DNA of 64,000 nucleotides from Roseomonas sp. AR75 (GCF_005222815.1 NZ_STGB01000006.1:496001-560000), one strand, 5' to 3'. Numbered from the stretch's first letter, positions 1-9,006 are shown. Made by a program: numbers and translations. The notes: generated by a model from the sequence alone, not told the origin.

Positions 1-130
1 CGCGACGGCGGCCATGCAGGCCCGGCATCACCGTCGCGGCGACGCGCTCCGCCTGCACCAGCAGGGGCGGCAGGCTCGCGCCGAGCTGTTCCGCCCAGGG
101 GACGACGAGGGCAGCCGGCGACCTAGCCAA
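1..130 (-). CDS. DUF58 domain protein, N-terminal fragment (runs off the left edge)
   Basis: Only the first ~43 codons are inside the window. The translation from a TTG at 128-130 contains QAERVAATVMPGLHGRRR, the conserved start of DUF58 proteins, which are soluble von-Willebrand-like partners of MoxR ATPases. The frame overlaps the end of the MoxR gene by 8 nt, the usual translational coupling of the MoxR-DUF58 pair. A weak AAGG precedes the TTG; another start further upstream inside moxR cannot be excluded. The family is thought to act with MoxR in envelope maturation or stress functions; the specific role here is unknown. Confidence 0.72.
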   Translation of the reverse strand, partial: MARSPAALVVPWAEQLGASLPPLLVQAERVAATVMPGLHGRRR

Positions 131-1127
131 GCTGCGCCTTCAGCCGGTCGAGGATTTCGGACAAATGGACGCCGTCCGCACGGGCGGAGAAGTTCAGCGC
201 CATGCGGTGCCGCAGCACCGGCTCGGTCAGCGCCAGCACGTCCTCGATGCTGGGCGAGAGGCGCCCTTCCAGCACGGCGCGGGCGCGGGTGGCCAGCATC
301 AACGCCTGCGCCGCGCGCGGCCCCGGCCCATAGGCCAGGTGGCGCCGCACATCCTCGAGCTCGGTCGTCTCGGGCCGGGCGCCACGCACCAGGCGCAGGA
401 TCGCCTCCACCACGCCCTCGCCCACGGGCATTCGGCGGATCAGGGTCTGCGCCGCCAGCAGCTCGGGCCCGCTCATCGCCTGGATGGGCTTCGCCTCGCT
501 CGCGCCCGTCGTCGCCAGCAGCATCGCCCGCTCGGCGGCGAGATCGGGGTAGGAGACGTCGATCTCCAGCAGGAAGCGGTCGAGCTGGGCTTCGGGAAGG
601 GGATAGGTCCCTTCCTGCTCGATCGGGTTCTGGGTGGCCAGCACGTGGAAGGGGCCGGGCAGGGGATGCACCTCGCCGGCGATCGCCACCTTGTGCTCCT
701 GCATCGCCTGCAGCAGCGCCGACTGCGTGCGGGGGGAGGCGCGGTTGATCTCGTCGGCCATCAGCAGCTGGCAGAAGATCGGTCCCTTGATGAAGCGGAA
801 ATGGCGCTTGCCGTGCGCGTCCTCCTCCAGCACCTCGGAGCCGAGGATGTCGGAGGGCATCAGGTCCGGGGTGAACTGCACCCGCTTCGCGTCCAGCCCG
901 AGAACGGTGCCGAGGGTCTCGACCAGCTTGGTCTTGCCTAGGCCCGGCACGCCGACCAGCAGCACATGGCCGCCGGAGAGAAGGGTGATCAGCGTGCGCT
1001 CCACGACCTGTTCCTGGCCGAAGATGACGCGGCCGATGGATTGGCGGACGCGGGCGAGGCGCTCGGCCAGGGCTTCCGCCTCGGCGACAAGCAATCTCGG
1101 TTCCGTGGGGTCTGCCACTTCAACCAT
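123..1127 (-). CDS. MoxR family AAA+ ATPase
   Basis: 334 aa, normal length for MoxR. Visible are Walker A GVPGLGKTK (about residues 59-67), the Walker B/sensor region LLMADEINRASPRTQSALL, and the sensor-1 stretch ATQNPIEQEGTYPLPEAQLD that is diagnostic of MoxR proteins. The C-terminal AAA lid ends near the stop. MoxR ATPases act as chaperones that insert cofactors into or remodel VWA-type partners; the DUF58 gene that begins in its last codons is such a partner. It is divergent from the DUF1285 operon across a 187-bp gap. ATG start. Substrate unknown. Confidence 0.93.
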   Translation of the reverse strand: MVEVADPTEPRLLVAEAEALAERLARVRQSIGRVIFGQEQVVERTLITLLSGGHVLLVGVPGLGKTKLVETLGTVLGLDAKRVQFTPDLMPSDILGSEVLEEDAHGKRHFRFIKGPIFCQLLMADEINRASPRTQSALLQAMQEHKVAIAGEVHPLPGPFHVLATQNPIEQEGTYPLPEAQLDRFLLEIDVSYPDLAAERAMLLATTGASEAKPIQAMSGPELLAAQTLIRRMPVGEGVVEAILRLVRGARPETTELEDVRRHLAYGPGPRAAQALMLATRARAVLEGRLSPSIEDVLALTEPVLRHRMALNFSARADGVHLSEILDRLKAQLG

Positions 1128-1314
1128 GCGGGTGAGGCTCCCTATATCCGCAGCCGGTGCATATGGTCCGAGTATCCAACTTGCCCATCCGCTCCGCCAG
1201 CACGGTTACACCTTGTGTCAGGGGCGGGTGGCATGGCTGGTGGCGCGACGGTGGGCACGGGACGGCGCGGATGCTCGGACAGGGTGCGGGTACTTCACGG
1301 ATGCGGGAACAGCC

Positions 1315-1917
1315 ATGACGATCGGCCATCCGGAGAAGGCGCGGAACGGGCAGCAGGGACGCGGCGGCCCGCCCCGCCAGCGCCATGATTGCGGCGCCTT
1401 TCCCATGCGGATCGCCAAGGACGGCACTTGGTTCTACCGGGGCAGCCCGATCGGCCGGAAGGAGCTGGTCTGCCTCTTCGCCTCCGTCCTGAAGCGCGAA
1501 TCGGACGGCGCCTATGTGCTGGAGACGCCGGTGGAGCGCGGCCGGATCGAGGTGGAGGACGCGCCCTTCGTCGCGGTCGAGATGTTCTGGCGCGACTGCG
1601 CCGATCCCTTCGTGCCCAACCCCAAGCCGCGGCAGTGCCTGACCTTCCGCACCAATCTCGACGAGATGGTCACCGCCGATGGCGACCACCCGATTCGCGT
1701 CGCCATCGACCCGAAGTCGCGCGAGCCGCGCCCCTACATCACCGTGCGCCCGGGGCTGGAAGCGCGGATCAACCGCGCGGTGTTCTACGAACTGGTCGCC
1801 CTTGCGCAGCCGGAGACGCTCGACGGGCGGGAAGTGCTGGGCGTGTGGTCCGAGGGCGTGTTCTTCCCGATCGACGAGGCGCCGGCCGAGATGGGCCTCC
1901 GCCGCGCCGCGGAGTGA
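1315..1917 (+). CDS. DUF1285 domain-containing protein
   Basis: 200 aa. The conserved DUF1285 features include GTWFYRGSPIGR near residue 40 and a central beta-rich region with DGDHPIRVAIDP and RPYITVRPGLEARINR. The start is the ATG at 1315, preceded by GGGAA about 6 nt upstream. No signal peptide or membrane segment is seen, so it is probably cytoplasmic. Its TGA overlaps the GTG of the Nudix gene by 3 nt, so the two are translationally coupled. The family has no settled biochemical role; the DUF1285-Nudix-CCA order is a recurring alphaproteobacterial arrangement, which suggests housekeeping. Confidence 0.88.
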   Translation: MTIGHPEKARNGQQGRGGPPRQRHDCGAFPMRIAKDGTWFYRGSPIGRKELVCLFASVLKRESDGAYVLETPVERGRIEVEDAPFVAVEMFWRDCADPFVPNPKPRQCLTFRTNLDEMVTADGDHPIRVAIDPKSREPRPYITVRPGLEARINRAVFYELVALAQPETLDGREVLGVWSEGVFFPIDEAPAEMGLRRAAE

Positions 1918-2519
1918 AACCGCTTCTCACGCGCGAGCATATCGCCGAGCGTCTCGCCGACCCCCTGGCCCTCGCGCGCGCGGCCCCGACCTTCTCCGAC
2001 GATGCCGAGGCCGCTTCCCTGGCGGGTGGCCTGCGCGAGGCCGCGGTGCTGGTGCCCATCGTCTGGCACGACGCCACGCCCTCCATCCTGCTGACGTTGC
2101 GCTCCGAGCGCCTGACGGCGCATGCCGGCCAGGTCGCCTTTCCCGGGGGGCGGCTGGAGCGCGGCGAGACCGCCGAGGCCGCGGCGCTGCGCGAGGCCGC
2201 CGAGGAGGTCGGGCTGGATCCTCGTCTGCCGGTCATCGCCGGGCAGTTGCCGGAGCACCTCACCGGCACCGGGTTCCGGGTGACGCCGGTGGTCGCCTTC
2301 CTCGATCCGCCGCTGACCCTCACCCCCGATCCCGGCGAGGTCGCGGCGATCTTCGAACTGCCGCTGGCGACCGTGCTCGACCCCGCGGCGCCGGAACGCC
2401 GCAAGGCGGATTTCCGCGGACGCCTGCGGGAATTCTGGGTCTGGCCGCATCCCGAGCACCTGATCTGGGGCGCCACCGCGACCATGCTGGTGAGCCTGGC
2501 GCGCGTCCTTCGGGACTGA
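1914..2519 (+). CDS. Nudix hydrolase, CoA pyrophosphatase (NudL-like)
   Basis: 201 aa from a GTG that overlaps the previous stop. The Nudix box lies at about residues 78-101: G, five residues (RLERG), E, then seven residues, then REAAEEVGL. The preceding TLRSERLTAHAGQVAFPGG is the extra motif that marks the CoA pyrophosphatase subgroup, which cleaves CoA and its derivatives to 3',5'-ADP and phosphopantetheine. Substrate is assigned from the subgroup, not shown directly. It is the second gene of the DUF1285 to CCA operon; 41 nt separate it from the next ATG. Confidence 0.9.
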   Translation: MKPLLTREHIAERLADPLALARAAPTFSDDAEAASLAGGLREAAVLVPIVWHDATPSILLTLRSERLTAHAGQVAFPGGRLERGETAEAAALREAAEEVGLDPRLPVIAGQLPEHLTGTGFRVTPVVAFLDPPLTLTPDPGEVAAIFELPLATVLDPAAPERRKADFRGRLREFWVWPHPEHLIWGATATMLVSLARVLRD

Positions 2520-2560
2520 AGCGGGGTGCCGGTCCCGGCCAGGGCCTCTATATCCGACTC

Positions 2561-2815
2561 ATGGCCGCCGTCATTGCTGTCCTGCTCACGCTGCTGCCCT
2601 TCGCGCTCTATGTCGCCTGGCGACGCTATGGGCCGAGCACCGGCGAACCTTCCTCCGGCATGGTGGTGTCGTTGCTGCTGGGCGTCGGGCTGATGCTCGG
2701 GGTCGCGGTGTGGTGGGGGCTGTCGCGCAGCTTCGATCCGCAGGGGCAATACGTGCCTGCCGTGCTCGGCCCGGATGGCCGCGTGCAGCCCGGCCATGCG
2801 GAGCCGCGCCCGTGA
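2561..2815 (+). CDS. Small two-helix membrane protein (possible DUF6111)
   Basis: 84 aa, ATG at 2561. There are two hydrophobic helices at about residues 3-20 and 33-53, separated by a short polar loop containing RRYGPSTGEP. The tail is hydrophilic. It resembles the small DUF6111 proteins found upstream of CCA-transferase genes in alphaproteobacteria, but I assign this on context and size only. Its TGA overlaps the GTG of the CCA gene by 4 nt. Likely an inner-membrane protein of unknown function. Confidence 0.7.
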   Translation: MAAVIAVLLTLLPFALYVAWRRYGPSTGEPSSGMVVSLLLGVGLMLGVAVWWGLSRSFDPQGQYVPAVLGPDGRVQPGHAEPRP

Positions 2816-4173
2816 CCATCGGCGGGGACGATCCGCCGCAGGCACGCATCGCCCCGCCCGCCTTCCTCTCCGATCCCGCCCCGGCCGCGGTGCTGGCCGC
2901 ACTGCCCGGCGCGCGCGCCGTCGGCGGCTGCGTGCGCGATGCGTTGGCCGGGCGGGCCGTGCATGACGTGGACGTCGCCGCGCCGCTGCCGCCGGCCGAG
3001 ATCGTGGACAGGCTGCGCGAGGCCGGGCTGAAGGTGTTCGAGACCGGGCTGGCGCATGGCACCGTCACCGCCGTGCTGCAGCACCAGCCGGTGGAGGTCA
3101 CCGCACTGCGCCGCGACATCGCCACGGATGGCCGCCACGCCGAGGTGGAATGGACCACCGACTGGCGCGAGGACGCGGCCCGGCGCGACTTTTCCATCAA
3201 TGCCATGTCCTGCGACGCGGCGGGCAACCTCTGGGACTATTTCGGCGGGCGGGAGGATCTGGCGGCGGGGCGGGTGCGCTTCGTCGGCGATGCCGCGACC
3301 CGGCTTGCCGAGGACTACCTTCGCGCGCTGCGATTCTTCCGGTTCTGGGCGCGCTACGGCCGTGGCGCGGCCGATCCGGCGGCGCTCGCGGCGATCGCCG
3401 ACGCGGTGGAGGGCTTCCGCGTCCGCATCGCGCCCGAGCGGATCTGGATGGAGCTGAAGCGCCTGCTGCAGGCGCCCGACCCGGTGCCGGCCATCGCGCT
3501 GATGGAGGGCACCGGGCTGCGCGCGGCGGCGCTGCCGGAAGCGGGTCCGGTCGAGTCGCTGCGCCGGCTGATCGCGCTCGGTGCGCCGGCGGACCCGCTG
3601 CTGCGGCTGGCGGCGTGGCTGCCCTTCGGGGCAGGCGTCGTACCGGGCCTGGCGCGGCGGCTGCGGCTGTCCGGCGAGGAGCGCGGGCGGCTGATGGCGC
3701 TGTGCGAGTCGTTGGAGTCGCGGCCCCCACCCCAACCCTCCCCCGCAAGCGGGAGAGGGAGTGTGTCGCTCGGGGCCACCGGGCTCCCTCTCCCGCGGAG
3801 CGGGGGAGGGCGGGGGTGGGGGGAGGACGACGCCGCGCTCCGCCGCGTCCTCGCCACGCGCCCGAAGCGGCAGGCGCTCGACGAAGCCTGGCTTGCCGAG
3901 GCCCGCGACGGCCACGACCGGGCCGGACTCCGCGCGCGCATCGCCGCGATGGACGCACCTGTCTTTCCGCTGTTCGGCCGCGACCTCGTGGCGCGCGGCG
4001 TCCCGCCGGGACCGGCCGTCGGCGCCCTGCTTACCGGTCTGAAGTCCTGGTGGCTCGACTCCGGCTGCACCGCGACTCGCGCGGAGCTTCTGGACGAACT
4101 GGAGCGCCGGAAAGATGCCGGGGCGGCGGACGGGCCCGCCGCCCCGGCTGGAGGAAAGCCGGCGGGGACCTGA
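2812..4173 (+). CDS. cca: CCA tRNA nucleotidyltransferase with an in-frame repeat insertion
   Basis: 453 aa from a GTG overlapping the upstream stop. The class II nucleotidyltransferase core is clear: GGCVRDAL near residue 38, the VHDVDVA metal-binding motif, then RRDFSINAMS and an FRFWARYGRG region. The enzyme adds or repairs the 3' CCA end of tRNAs. Residues of about 305-337, rich in Pro and Gly (RPPPQPSPASGRGS and GLPLPRSGGGRGWG), are encoded by a palindromic repeat at 3724-3821 that keeps the frame. The insertion falls in the C-terminal RNA-binding half, after the head and neck domains, so the enzyme is probably still functional with an added loop. Confidence 0.92.
   Translation: MTIGGDDPPQARIAPPAFLSDPAPAAVLAALPGARAVGGCVRDALAGRAVHDVDVAAPLPPAEIVDRLREAGLKVFETGLAHGTVTAVLQHQPVEVTALRRDIATDGRHAEVEWTTDWREDAARRDFSINAMSCDAAGNLWDYFGGREDLAAGRVRFVGDAATRLAEDYLRALRFFRFWARYGRGAADPAALAAIADAVEGFRVRIAPERIWMELKRLLQAPDPVPAIALMEGTGLRAAALPEAGPVESLRRLIALGAPADPLLRLAAWLPFGAGVVPGLARRLRLSGEERGRLMALCESLESRPPPQPSPASGRGSVSLGATGLPLPRSGGGRGWGEDDAALRRVLATRPKRQALDEAWLAEARDGHDRAGLRARIAAMDAPVFPLFGRDLVARGVPPGPAVGALLTGLKSWWLDSGCTATRAELLDELERRKDAGAADGPAAPAGGKPAGT
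3724..3821. repeat. Paired inverted REP-like palindrome inside cca
   Basis: Two ~38-nt arms, 3724-3761 and 3784-3821, are nearly perfect reverse complements. Each arm holds its own hairpin of the type CCTCCCCCGC..GCGGG(A)GAGG. They are separated by 22 nt. The same C-rich/G-rich signature occurs in intergenic copies at 9007-9049, 21205-21244 and 31985-32027, so this is a dispersed element and not native coding sequence. The frame is preserved through it. Confidence 0.8.
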
Positions 4174-4273
4174 CAGATCCGCCGACGCTTCGGAACAAAA
4201 CTAGAACTAGCGCATCCCCGCCGCGAAGGCAAGCCCCTCGCGCCGCCCCCCTCTCCAGGCTAGACCGCGGGCC

Positions 4274-6028
4274 ATGGCCCGCCCTGCCTTCGATGCCGCC
4301 TCCCTCCCGCTGGTCCGGCGGCTCTGGCGGGAGCATGTCAGCCAGCATCCGCGCCTGCTGATCCTCGCGACGGTCTGCACCATCGGCGTGGCCGGCTTCA
4401 CCGCGCTCTATCCCCTCATCATCCAGCAGGCCTTCAACCGCTTCACCGAGGGCGATCCGAACGTCGTCTGGTACCTGCCGCCGATCATCATCGCGGTCAC
4501 CTCCGGCAAGGCGCTGTTCCAGTTTGGCCAGGCGGTCGCCACGCAATCCGTCGTGCTGCGGGTGATCGAGGGCATCCAGCGCCGCCTGTTTGCCGCGCTG
4601 ACCCGCGCCGACCTCGCGCAGGTCGCCCGCGTCGCCCCGGCCAGCAACGCCGCGCGCTTCACCACCGATGCCGGCCTGATCCGGGAGGCGCTGACCAAGG
4701 CGATCAGCGGCGTCGCCGATGTCTTCACCATCATCGGCCTGGTCGGCTCGATGCTGTGGATGGACTGGAAGATGGCGCTGCTGGCCGCGGCACTCTATCC
4801 CGTCGCCGCCGTACCGATCCTGCGCATCGGCAAGCGCATCCGGCGCGCATCCGCTGGCATGCAGGACCGCGTGGGCGAGACCGCGGCGCTGCTGACCGAA
4901 AGCTTCGGCGCCGCGCGCGTGGTGCGGACCTATCGCCTGGAACAGGCGGAGCAGGCGCGCGCCGACGCCGCCTTCGAACGCCTGCGTGAGAGCACCTACA
5001 CGATCCAGCGCAACCGCGCCCGGCTCGACCCCGTGCTGGAGGCGCTTGGCGGCCTGGCGGTGGCGGGCGTGCTGGGCTTCGTCGGCTGGCGCGTGGCGGA
5101 AGGGCTCGGCACGATCGGCGACTTCACCGGCTTCGTCGCCGCGCTGCTGATCGCGGCGCGCCCGGTGCGCGCGCTCGGCAGCCTGAACGCCGCGCTGCAG
5201 GAAGGACTGGCGGGGCTTTCGCGGGTCTACGCCACGGTGGACGACAAGCCGCGCATCCAGGATGCGCCCGATGCGCGCCCGCTGCCGGAGGGCCATGGCC
5301 GGATCGTCTTCGACGCCGTCGGCTTCGCGTATGAGGGCGTGCCCGACGCCGCGCTGCGCGATCTTTCGTTCCTGGCCGAGCCCGGCCGGACCGTTGCCCT
5401 TGTGGGGCCTTCGGGCGCGGGGAAATCCACGGCGCTCGCGCTGGTGCCGCGGCTCTATGACGTCACGAACGGACGCATAACGCTGGATGGCGCGGACCTG
5501 CGCGGCGTGACGCTCGCCTCGCTGCGCGACGCGATCGCCTATGTCGGCCAGGACGCGGTGATCTTCGACGACACCGCGCTGGCCAACATCGCCTGCGGCC
5601 GCCCCGGCGCGACCCGCGCGGAGGTGGAGGACGCGGCCCGCGCCGCCGCCGCGCATGATTTTCTTTCCACGCTGCCGCAGGGCTACGACACGGTGCTTGG
5701 CCCCGGCGGGCAGCGGCTGTCCGGCGGCCAACGTCAGCGCGTGGCGCTCGCCCGCGCCCTGCTGCGCAACCCGCGCGTGCTGCTGCTGGACGAGGCGACG
5801 AGCGCGCTCGACGCCGAGAACGAGGCCCTGGTGCAGGAGGCGATCGGGCGGCTCCGCGCCGGTCGCACGACCCTGGTGATCGCGCATCGCCTGTCGACCG
5901 TGCGCGATGCCGACCTGATCGTGGCCATGGAGAATGGCAGCGCGGTGGAACAGGGCACCCATGCCGAGCTCATGGCGCGCGAAGGATTGTACGCGCGGCT
6001 GGTCCGCACCCAGGCCTTCGTGGCGTAG
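4274..6028 (+). CDS. ABC exporter, fused membrane and ATPase domains (MsbA/lipid type)
   Basis: 584 aa, the usual size of a homodimeric type IV ABC exporter half. The N-terminal ~310 residues form a six-helix transmembrane domain. The nucleotide-binding domain has Walker A GPSGAGKST (about residue 378), the signature LSGGQRQR (about 481), Walker B VLLLDEAT and the switch histidine in IAHRLST. The coupling region ASNAARFTTDAG is typical of MsbA-like exporters. Probable substrate is a lipid, LPS precursor or hydrophobic compound; none can be named from sequence. It stands alone with 100 bp upstream and 79 bp downstream. The next genes are acyltransferases, which fits envelope or glycolipid work. 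Confidence 0.92.
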   Translation: MARPAFDAASLPLVRRLWREHVSQHPRLLILATVCTIGVAGFTALYPLIIQQAFNRFTEGDPNVVWYLPPIIIAVTSGKALFQFGQAVATQSVVLRVIEGIQRRLFAALTRADLAQVARVAPASNAARFTTDAGLIREALTKAISGVADVFTIIGLVGSMLWMDWKMALLAAALYPVAAVPILRIGKRIRRASAGMQDRVGETAALLTESFGAARVVRTYRLEQAEQARADAAFERLRESTYTIQRNRARLDPVLEALGGLAVAGVLGFVGWRVAEGLGTIGDFTGFVAALLIAARPVRALGSLNAALQEGLAGLSRVYATVDDKPRIQDAPDARPLPEGHGRIVFDAVGFAYEGVPDAALRDLSFLAEPGRTVALVGPSGAGKSTALALVPRLYDVTNGRITLDGADLRGVTLASLRDAIAYVGQDAVIFDDTALANIACGRPGATRAEVEDAARAAAAHDFLSTLPQGYDTVLGPGGQRLSGGQRQRVALARALLRNPRVLLLDEATSALDAENEALVQEAIGRLRAGRTTLVIAHRLSTVRDADLIVAMENGSAVEQGTHAELMAREGLYARLVRTQAFVA

Positions 6029-6107
6029 AGCGGCGGCATTCCGTGATTGCCAGCCGAGCGACCGCGTGCTGGGTTGTGCCTGCGCGTGTGTTTCGCGCAA
6101 TGGTTGA

Positions 6108-7187
6108 GTGAGCGAGGGCTTGGCGAGCAACGGACCCCATCTGCCGGCGCTTGATGGCCTGCGTGGCGTCGCGGCGATGTGGGTCTTCGCCCTGCATCTC
6201 TTCGACGAGGGCAGCGGCCATGCCTCGCCCGGCTATCTCGGCGTCGATGTCTTCTTCGTCCTGTCCGGCTTCGTGCTGTCGCATGCCTATGGCCGGCGCC
6301 TGAAGGACACCGGCGACTATGCGCGCTTCCTTCGCGCCCGCCTGGCGCGCATCTACCCGCTGCACCTGCTGACGCTTCTGGTCGTCGGCGCGCTGGTGCT
6401 GCTCTGGCCCGGCTTCGCCGCCTCCTATGGCGATGTCGAGGAGCGCTTCGGCCCCGCCGCCTTCGTCGCGCAGCTCCTGCTGGTGCAGAACTGGGCGTAT
6501 TTCCTGCCGACCTCCTTCAACACCCCCGCCTGGTCGCTGAGCGCGGAATGGGCGGGCTACCTGGTGTTCCCGGCCTTTCTCCTGATCGCCGCGCGCGGGC
6601 GGCATCCCTTCTGGCTCGCCACGGGCTGCATGGCCTGCCTGGCTGCGCTGCTGCTGCTCTGGGGCGTCGAGGAAGGCGGCACGGGATCGCCGGGCATGCT
6701 GCGGATGGCCTTCGGCATCCTCGCGGGCTGCCTGGTGCATCGGGCCTATGTCGCGGGCTACCGGCTGCCGCCGGTTCCGGCCTCCCTGGCCATCCTGCTG
6801 CTGCTGGCCCTGGCCCATATCCCGGATGCGTCGCTGATCGGCCTGCTCGGCTTCCCGGCGCTCGTGCTGCTCTGCGCCCGCGGCGACGGTCCCCTGGCGC
6901 GGGTCTGCGGCGCACGGCCGGTCGTGTGGCTCGGCGTGATCTCCTACTCGATCTATCTCTGGCACTGGATCGTGATCCAGGTGGCCGTTCGCCTGCCCTG
7001 GCCGGACGCGGCCGAGCCGGTCCAGCCGCTTGTCATCGTCGCCGTCGTGATCGGGCTCAGCGCCGCGTCCTATGCCTGGGTCGAGAAGCCGGTGCGTGCG
7101 CGCGTCATGCGTGGTGGCCAGGCGGCCGCGGCCACACCCGCGCATGGCGCGCCCGTCGAGGCGGAGCTATCCCGGCGCCTGCCCTGA
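6108..7187 (+). CDS. Acyltransferase family 3 (OafA/NolL-like) membrane protein
   Basis: 359 aa with about ten hydrophobic segments. The N-terminal LDGLRGVAAMWVFALHLF carries the conserved R and H of acyltransferase-3 enzymes. The family's second block appears as YLGVDVFFVLSGFVL, and a third as NTPAWSLSAEW. These inner-membrane enzymes O-acylate sugars, peptidoglycan or lipids using acyl-CoA. The GTG at 6108 is chosen because the ATG at 6100 runs into an immediate stop. The gene lies 40 nt before another acyltransferase of an unrelated fold and probably shares its transcript. Acceptor sugar unknown. Confidence 0.9.
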   Translation: MSEGLASNGPHLPALDGLRGVAAMWVFALHLFDEGSGHASPGYLGVDVFFVLSGFVLSHAYGRRLKDTGDYARFLRARLARIYPLHLLTLLVVGALVLLWPGFAASYGDVEERFGPAAFVAQLLLVQNWAYFLPTSFNTPAWSLSAEWAGYLVFPAFLLIAARGRHPFWLATGCMACLAALLLLWGVEEGGTGSPGMLRMAFGILAGCLVHRAYVAGYRLPPVPASLAILLLLALAHIPDASLIGLLGFPALVLLCARGDGPLARVCGARPVVWLGVISYSIYLWHWIVIQVAVRLPWPDAAEPVQPLVIVAVVIGLSAASYAWVEKPVRARVMRGGQAAAATPAHGAPVEAELSRRLP

Positions 7188-7227
7188 GGCGGCGGTCATG
7201 GCCGCCCCGCAAGGAGAGGCCGAGCCG

Positions 7228-7893
7228 ATGCGCCAGGACTTCCCCGATCCCGACCTGCTGCACCCCATCCCCGCCACGCCGCGCGTGGTCCAGCTCGCCC
7301 CGCTGATCGCTTCGCAGGACGCGGTCGCCAATGTCTCTGCCGGGCGCTTCAGCTATTACGACGACCCGGAGCACGCGACCGGCTTCCTGGCGCGCAACGT
7401 CCTCTACAATTTCGGCTTCTCCGGCGCGCGGCTCGAGATCGGCAGCTTCTGCGCCATCGCGACCGGCGCGCGCTTCGTCATGCCGGATGCGATGCATGCG
7501 ATGGGCGGCGTCTCCACCTTTCCCTTCGCGATCCTGGGCGGCGCCTTCGCCGCCGGGCTCGATCTCGGCGCCTATCCCTTTCCGCAGGCGCGCGACACCG
7601 TCATCGGCCACGATGTCTGGATCGGGATGGAGGCGCTGGTGATGCCGGGCGTGCGCATCGGCCATGGCGCGGTGGTGGCGGCGCGCGCGGTGGTGACGCA
7701 GGACGTGCCCGACTATGCCGTGGTCGCCGGCAACCCCGCCCGCGTGGTGCGCCGGCGCTTTCCGGAGGATGAGGCGGCGCGGCTCGTCGCGCTCGGCTGG
7801 TGGGACTGGCCGGTGCAGCGCATCGCCGCCGCGATCCCGGCCCTGGTGCAGGGCGGCATCGCCGCGCTGGAGCGGGCCGCCGCCCGGCATTGA
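7228..7893 (+). CDS. CatB/Vat-like left-handed beta-helix acetyltransferase
   Basis: 221 aa. Hexapeptide repeats are visible (LEIGSFCAIATGARFVM; TVIGHDVWIGMEALVMPGV; RIGHGAVVAARAVVTQ), and the VAGNPARVVRRRF ending is typical of xenobiotic O-acetyltransferases (Vat and CatB relatives). The catalytic histidine would be in the HAMGGVSTFPF segment. The ATG at 7228 is preferred over the in-frame ATG at 7198 because GGAGAGG lies 8 nt upstream of it. Despite the name, such chromosomal copies usually acetylate sugars or small metabolites; no evidence here for antibiotic resistance. Confidence 0.87.
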   Translation: MRQDFPDPDLLHPIPATPRVVQLAPLIASQDAVANVSAGRFSYYDDPEHATGFLARNVLYNFGFSGARLEIGSFCAIATGARFVMPDAMHAMGGVSTFPFAILGGAFAAGLDLGAYPFPQARDTVIGHDVWIGMEALVMPGVRIGHGAVVAARAVVTQDVPDYAVVAGNPARVVRRRFPEDEAARLVALGWWDWPVQRIAAAIPALVQGGIAALERAAARH

Positions 7894-7949
7894 CTCCCGG
7901 CGTGGATGCGAAAGACCATTGCGCGTCTGCAAACAGGGAGCCGACAAAG

Positions 7950-8978
7950 ATGTCCTGGGGACGAGGCCTTACGGCCGCGGCCGTCGCCGCCTGCGCCGCC
8001 TTCTTCACCACGCCGGCCTCGGCCGGTCCGACGCTCGACGCGATCCGCGCGCGCGGCCAATTGGTCTGCGGCATCCACACCGGCGTCGCCGGCTTCGCGC
8101 TGCCGGACAGCCGCGGCACCTGGCAGGGGATGGATGTCGATCTCTGCCGCGGGCTGGCGGTGGCGATCTTCAACGACGCGTCGAAGGTGCGCTTCGTGCC
8201 GCTCTCCTCCTCCACGCGCTTCACGGCGCTGGGCTCGGGCGAGATCGACGTGCTGTTCCGCACCTCGACGCAGACGATGCTGCGCGACACCACGCTCGGC
8301 CTGCGGCATGCGGTGACCTATTTCTACGACGGCCACGGCTTCATGGTGCGCGCCAATCTCGGCGTGCAGAAGGTGGCGGAGCTCAACGGCGCGACGATCT
8401 GCCTGATCCAGGGCACGACGAACGAGCAGGTGACCGCGGACTACTTCCGCAGCATCAACGTGCCGTTCCGCCCGGTGGTGTTCGAGCGCACCGACCAGGC
8501 CTCCGAGGCGCTGTCCGCCGGCCGCTGCGACGCCTTCGGCACCGATGCCTCGCAGCTTGCCGGCGTGCGATCCTCCATGCCGAGCCCGAACGACTGGACC
8601 ATCCTGCCGGAGCGCTTCTCGAAGGAGCCCTACGGCGCGTATCTGCGCCGCGGCGACGACGAATGGTTCGACCTGGTGCGCTGGTACACCTATGCCGTCA
8701 TCGAGGCCGAGGAGCAGGGCATCACCCGCGCCAATGCCGAGGAGCGGCGCCGCACCAGCGTGAACCCGAACACGCGCCGCCTGCTGGGCGTGACGCCGGA
8801 GCTTGGCCAGTCGCTGAAGCTCGATCCGCTCTGGGCCTACAACGTGGTCCGCGCGATGGGGAATTACGGCGAGATCTATGACCGCCATTTCGGCCCGCAG
8901 ACCCCGGTGAACCTGCCGCGCGGCCCGAACCAGCTCTGGATGAATGGCGGCCTGATCTACGCGCTGCCGCTGCGCTGA
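7950..8978 (+). CDS. Amino-acid ABC transporter periplasmic binding protein (AapJ-like)
   Basis: 342 aa. A Sec signal peptide ends near residue 25 (TTPASAGPTL). The mature start LDAIRARGQLVCGI and the motif GTWQGMDVDLCRGLAVAIF are typical of polar amino-acid binding proteins, SBP family 3. The length and the C-terminal LGVTPELGQSLKLDPLW region match the AapJ/general L-amino-acid subgroup. AGGGAG lies 10 nt before the ATG. No permease or ATPase gene is nearby, so it must work with a transporter encoded elsewhere or serve as a sensor. A REP-type repeat lies directly downstream. Confidence 0.92.
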   Translation: MSWGRGLTAAAVAACAAFFTTPASAGPTLDAIRARGQLVCGIHTGVAGFALPDSRGTWQGMDVDLCRGLAVAIFNDASKVRFVPLSSSTRFTALGSGEIDVLFRTSTQTMLRDTTLGLRHAVTYFYDGHGFMVRANLGVQKVAELNGATICLIQGTTNEQVTADYFRSINVPFRPVVFERTDQASEALSAGRCDAFGTDASQLAGVRSSMPSPNDWTILPERFSKEPYGAYLRRGDDEWFDLVRWYTYAVIEAEEQGITRANAEERRRTSVNPNTRRLLGVTPELGQSLKLDPLWAYNVVRAMGNYGEIYDRHFGPQTPVNLPRGPNQLWMNGGLIYALPLR

Positions 8979-9006
8979 GCGAAGCGGGCGCTGCGCCGCC
9001 GACAAG

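Noticed and set aside
4031..6130. Long minus-strand frame opposite to the ABC exporter
   Set aside because: Mirror frame of a conserved gene; translation has no recognisable domain and begins past the real gene's end.
7228..7893. Antibiotic-resistance acetyltransferase
   Set aside because: The Vat/CatB fold alone does not show resistance; chromosomal relatives usually act on sugars, and no resistance or mobile genes are near.
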